This document shows positions 61,219 to 64,000 of a stretch of DNA of 64,000 nt, one piece after another. The first letter of the stretch is position 1; each line of letters begins with the position of its first letter. The notes under the pieces are model-generated. The model was not told the DNA's origin, did not search any database, and saw only the letters and a list, made by a program, of their open reading frames with translations. The position numbers were made by a program, and so were the translations under genes. Source of the DNA: Alloyangia pacifica (GTDB lineage: Bacteria > Pseudomonadota > Alphaproteobacteria > Rhodobacterales > Rhodobacteraceae); assembly GCF_900116195.1 (NCBI RefSeq), contig NZ_FOZW01000008.1:215371-279370 (forward strand). The letters run 5' to 3'.

Positions 61219-61796
61219 TTTGCGGAATTCCTCGTTCTTTCGGGTGTGGATTGCGCCGCGAGCATCATCCGGAGCCGTCTGGCGGCGGCCTCTGGGGTCG
61301 GGCCGCAGGGCAGGGTGTGAACCTGCGGAGCGTCTGCCGGCAGCTCGGCGGTAAGGCCGGCGGCGAATTCGGTCAGGGCGGCGGCCAGCGTGCGGGGCAG
61401 CAGGCCGGCGCCTTCGGGGAGCGCGATGACCAGGTCGCCGCGCCGAGCGGTGAGCCCGTCCAGCAGCGCGTGGCTGAGATGCAGTGTCGCCGAAAGGTTC
61501 ACTTCGAGCGCCATGTCGATCTCGGCCTCGGTCAGCTCGGTGAAACCGGGGGTGTCGGGCAGGCGCAGCGCCGCGTGGACCAGTGCATCGACTTCGAGCT
61601 CATCGGTGAGGGCGCGCAGCTGGTCGCGGTCGGTCAGGTCGGCATGCATCGGCATGATACCGTGGCTGGCGCGCAGCTCGTCCAGCACCAGCCGGTCGCG
61701 CCCCAGAGCGTGGACACGCCAGCCCGCGTCAGCCAGCATGGTGGCAAGGACACGGCCCGTGCCGCGCGTGGCTCCTGTGACGAGTGCGGTCCGCAT
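61215..61796 (-). CDS. Degenerate short-chain dehydrogenase
   Basis: A 193-residue SDR-fold protein. The N-terminal nucleotide site is intact (ALVTGATRGTGRVLATML) and the early part aligns with the SDR at 50755 (HALGRDRLVLDEL against [13 protein letters not shown]). Past LALEVNLSATLHLSHALLDGL the catalytic region is changed: the Ser and Tyr-x-x-x-Lys positions read LVIALPEGAGLLPRTLAA, and the C-terminus is shortened by about 40 residues. It is therefore probably not a dehydrogenase; a NAD(P)-sensing or structural role is possible. It is the first gene of the hyuAB operon and overlaps the next by ATGA. ATG at 61796 preferred over an earlier Met. Confidence 0.8.
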   Translation of the reverse strand: MRTALVTGATRGTGRVLATMLADAGWRVHALGRDRLVLDELRASHGIMPMHADLTDRDQLRALTDELEVDALVHAALRLPDTPGFTELTEAEIDMALEVNLSATLHLSHALLDGLTARRGDLVIALPEGAGLLPRTLAAALTEFAAGLTAELPADAPQVHTLPCGPTPEAAARRLRMMLAAQSTPERTRNSAK

Positions 61797-61846
61797 CCGG
61801 GTCCCCTTTCTGTTCATCATGATGATGCCCGCCGGGTGGAGACCGC

Positions 61847-61884
61847 AAAATCAAGAAAAGGCAGTCATCGGCAAGTTATCCTTG
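61847..61884 (-). promoter_or_regulatory. Conserved 38-bp element, hyuAB-operon copy
   Basis: Plus-strand reading: AAAATCAAGAAA, eight variable bases, then ATCGGCAAGTTATCCTTG. CAAG-N5-CTTG is at 61872-61884. It lies 51-88 bp upstream of the first gene's ATG, nearly the same distance as the copy at 51521 from its gene. Shared control by the LysR at 51639 is inferred. Confidence 0.7.
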
Positions 61885-61990
61885 TTGAAGCCGGGCGCTT
61901 GCGGGAACGCCTTGGCGTGCAGGGGAGGGCAGCACCTCTGCTTCTCGCAGCGGCTGTCGCAGGGACCGCACCCGCGCCACGGAATCTCCG

Positions 61991-62022
61991 CCGGCGCGGG
62001 GCCCAGTCAGGCCCCGCGCCGG
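61991..62022. terminator. Strong hairpin downstream of the aldehyde dehydrogenase gene
   Basis: CCGGCGCGGGGCC (61991-62003) pairs perfectly with GGCCCCGCGCCGG (62010-62022) around a CAGTCA loop, 75 bp after the dehydrogenase stop. No T-run on either side, so it may rely on Rho or act as a bidirectional RNA 3' end. Confidence 0.6.
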
Positions 62023-62096
62023 GAGTTCCGAGGGCATGGGCGCGTCAGCGCGCTGGCCAAGGGGGGGGCGGGTTGCGCCGCCGTCAGCGGCCGGTG

Positions 62097-63530
62097 TCAG
62101 CCCGCGAAGCTGTAGGCGGTCTTGACGGCGGTATAGAATTCCATCGCCATCGGCCCCTGCTCGCGGCTGCCGAGGCTCGACGCCTTGCGACCGCCGAAGG
62201 GGACATGGTGATCGACGCCGGCGGTGGGCAGGTTCACCATCACCATCCCTGCCTGCGACCTCTGGCGGAATGCCGTGGCATGCTTCAGGGAGCCGGTGCA
62301 GATGCCCGAAGACAGGCCGAAACGCGTGTCGTTCGCGGTGGCCAGCGCCTCGTCGAAATCGCCGACCCTGATGACCGAGGCACAGGGGCCAAAGATTTCC
62401 TCGCGGCTGCTGCGCATGTCGTTTGTCGCGCCGAGAAAGAGGGCAGGCGCCTGGAAGTGCCCGGGCCGGTCCAGCCGTGCGCCGCCCAGCACCTCGCAGC
62501 CCTCTTCTCCCGCAAGCCGGGCGTAGTCGAGGTTGCCCTGCAGCTGCGCCTCGGACACCACCGGGCCGATCTGCGTCTGAGGCTCCAGCGGGTCGCCGAC
62601 CACCAGTGTGGCGCGGCGCGCCTCGAGCCGCTCGACAAAGGCGTCGTGGATGCCGTCCTGCACGATCAGCCGCGACGAGGCGGTGCAGCGCTGGCCGGTG
62701 GCATAGAAGGCTCCGTTGAGACTGGCCTCGACCGCCAGATCGAGATCGGCATCGTCGAGCACTACCATCGGGTTCTTGCCGCCCATCTCGAGCTGCACCT
62801 TTTTCATGCCTTCGGCGCAGCCGCGGGCGATGACCCGCCCGACCCGCTCCGAACCGGTGAAGGAGACCGCGGCAATGCGCGGATCCTTGACGAGCACGTC
62901 GCCGATCTGCGAGCCCGAGCCCATCACGAGGTTGAACACGCCCGCCGGGCAGCCCGCCTCCTCGAGGACCATCGCCATCACATGGGCGCAGGCCGGCGTG
63001 ATCTCGGCCGGTTTCAGCACCACCGCATTGCCCGCCGCGAGCGCCGGGGCGCTTTTCCAGGCGGGGATCGCGATGGGAAAGTTCCACGGGGTGATCAGCC
63101 CGACCACGCCGAGCGGTTCGCGCGTCACGTCAACCTCGCAGCCGGCGCGGGTCGAAGCGATCTTCTGGCCGCCAAGACGCAGTGCCTCGCCGCCGAAGAA
63201 CTGGAAGATGTGGCCGGCGCGGGTGACCTCGCCAAGCGCTTCGGGCAGGGTCTTGCCCTCTTCGCGGGTGAGCAGCCGTGCGATTTCTTCGCGGCGGGCG
63301 AGGATGATATCGCCGGCTCGGCTCAGCACATCGGCGCGGACCTGCGGCGAGGCGGCGGCCCAGGCAGGCTGCGCCTCTGCGGCGGCATCGATCGCCGCGG
63401 TCACGGTCTCGCGGCCGGCTCTGGCGTAGAGCCCGATGAGGTCGTCCGGTTGCGCGGGATTGCGGTTCTCGGTCACGCCGTCCCCGGCCTGCCAGCGTCC
63501 CGCGATGTAATTCTGCTGTATGTGGCTCAT
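62097..63530 (-). CDS. NAD(P)-dependent aldehyde dehydrogenase, alpha-ketoglutaric-semialdehyde/succinate-semialdehyde type
   Basis: A 477-residue aldehyde dehydrogenase. Active site: Asn150 ([13 protein letters not shown]), Lys173 (VLKPAE), Glu248 (LEMGGKNP) and the nucleophile Cys282 (GQRCTASS). [17 protein letters not shown] and RAGCEVDV are typical of the KGSADH group, which finishes aldarate and hydroxyproline catabolism. Annotation to a single substrate is not possible. The ATG at 63530 has a GGAAAG site; the frame upstream is a shadow of etfA. It is 35 bp behind etfA, so the two are probably cotranscribed. Confidence 0.92.
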   Translation of the reverse strand: MSHIQQNYIAGRWQAGDGVTENRNPAQPDDLIGLYARAGRETVTAAIDAAAEAQPAWAAASPQVRADVLSRAGDIILARREEIARLLTREEGKTLPEALGEVTRAGHIFQFFGGEALRLGGQKIASTRAGCEVDVTREPLGVVGLITPWNFPIAIPAWKSAPALAAGNAVVLKPAEITPACAHVMAMVLEEAGCPAGVFNLVMGSGSQIGDVLVKDPRIAAVSFTGSERVGRVIARGCAEGMKKVQLEMGGKNPMVVLDDADLDLAVEASLNGAFYATGQRCTASSRLIVQDGIHDAFVERLEARRATLVVGDPLEPQTQIGPVVSEAQLQGNLDYARLAGEEGCEVLGGARLDRPGHFQAPALFLGATNDMRSSREEIFGPCASVIRVGDFDEALATANDTRFGLSSGICTGSLKHATAFRQRSQAGMVMVNLPTAGVDHHVPFGGRKASSLGSREQGPMAMEFYTAVKTAYSFAG

Positions 63531-63565
63531 CTGTCTTTCCGGTGGTTTGCGGGTGCCTAGGCGGC

Positions 63566-64000
63566 TCAGACCTTGTCGGTGAGTTCCGGCACGGCCTCGA
63601 AGAGGTCGGCGACGAGGCCGAAGTCGGCGACCTGGAAGATCGGCGCCTCTTCGTCCTTGTTGATCGCGACGATCACCTTGGAGTCCTTCATGCCCGCGAG
63701 GTGCTGGATGGCGCCCGAGATGCCGACGGCAACGTAGAGGTCCGGTGCCACGACCTTGCCGGTCTGGCCGACCTGCCAGTCGTTCGGCGCAAAGCCCGAA
63801 TCCACTGCGGCGCGCGAGGCGCCCACGGCGGCGCCGAGCTTGTCGGCGAGCTTCTCGATCAGCGCGAAATCCTCTTCCGAGCCGACGCCGCGGCCGCCCG
63901 AGACGACGATCTTCGCCGAGGTCAGCTCCGGACGATCGCTCTCGGCCATCTTGTCCTCGACCCATTCCGACAGGGCCGGGTTCTCGCCCGCGCCGATGGT
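63566..64000 (-). CDS. etfA: Electron transfer flavoprotein alpha subunit, C-terminal part
   Basis: The last 144 residues of EtfA; the N-terminal half lies beyond the right edge. FAD-binding domain signatures are complete: [32 protein letters not shown] (the Arg-Ala-x-x-D-x-G FAD contact), [13 protein letters not shown] and [19 protein letters not shown] accepts electrons from acyl-CoA, sarcosine or dimethylglycine dehydrogenases and passes them to quinone. In this group it is usually in an etfBA pair, which cannot be checked here. Confidence 0.95.
   Translation of the reverse strand, partial: TIGAGENPALSEWVEDKMAESDRPELTSAKIVVSGGRGVGSEEDFALIEKLADKLGAAVGASRAAVDSGFAPNDWQVGQTGKVVAPDLYVAVGISGAIQHLAGMKDSKVIVAINKDEEAPIFQVADFGLVADLFEAVPELTDKV

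Larger units (their letters stand above)
61797..62096. other. Promoter region of the hyuAB operon and end of the aldehyde dehydrogenase gene
   Basis: A 300-bp non-coding gap. It contains the second copy of the 38-bp element (61847-61884) and a strong hairpin (61991-62022). Open frames crossing it are shadows of the neighbouring genes. Confidence 0.65.

Noticed and set aside
61251..63560. Plus-strand open frame of 769 codons opposite the aldehyde dehydrogenase
   Set aside because: Antisense shadow of a gene whose active-site motifs are all present.

Overview
The window is GC-rich, densely packed DNA from what is most likely an alphaproteobacterium of the Rhodobacteraceae (Roseobacter group). 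The evidence is the gene content: TRAP transporter, peptide, glycerol-3-phosphate and AapJQMP-type ABC transporters, hydantoinase/oxoprolinase genes, twin-arginine signal peptides on several binding proteins, and long runs of 4-bp ATGA gene overlaps. No rRNA, tRNA, replication gene, integrase, transposase or CRISPR array was seen. Almost everything is transport, catabolism and local regulation, which would fit an accessory replicon or a catabolic region of the chromosome (inference).

Layout. 1-2904: end of a DctPQM TRAP operon and its divergent LacI-type regulator, with a palindrome between them. 2961-4824: PepSY membrane protein and a small Cys/His-rich protein. 4892-7542: zinc alcohol dehydrogenase and a DHA2 drug-type exporter. 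7829-14878: a GntR/FCD regulator, a DUF1028 protein and a divergent peptide ABC operon that includes a permease-ATPase fusion; three near-identical palindromes link regulator and target promoters. 15330-16592: a secreted low-complexity protein. 16830-25319: a Cro/C1-type regulator divergent from an operon for a CocE/NonD hydrolase plus a second complete peptide ABC transporter.

25624-39883 is the most interesting part. Two ABC import systems sit about 3 kb apart, separated by an MFS gene and a ROK regulator. One is followed by a glycerophosphodiester phosphodiesterase and meets an inositol-monophosphatase-family gene tail to tail. The other, a clear UgpBAEC relative, is followed by a 2H-phosphoesterase (DUF1868) and a second inositol-monophosphatase-family gene. 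Together they look like two parallel routes for importing phosphodiesters, cleaving them and dephosphorylating the product.

40115-45743: remnant of an aromatic aminotransferase, a cysteine-synthase-like enzyme, a LysR regulator and a YdiJ-type FAD/Fe-S dehydrogenase. 45819-61796 is about 16 kb entirely on the minus strand: an SDR-like gene, a ThDP enzyme, HyuA, HyuB, an aminotransferase, a uronate-dehydrogenase-like protein and a FAD oxidoreductase in one operon, then a GcvA-like LysR gene, two SDRs and an AapJQMP amino-acid transporter. The promoter regions of the two SDR-led operons share a 38-bp element at nearly the same distance from the start codon, suggesting one LysR regulon. 62097-64000: a semialdehyde-type dehydrogenase behind a partial etfA.

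Functions are from reading the translated sequence and remembered family features; no database search was run.
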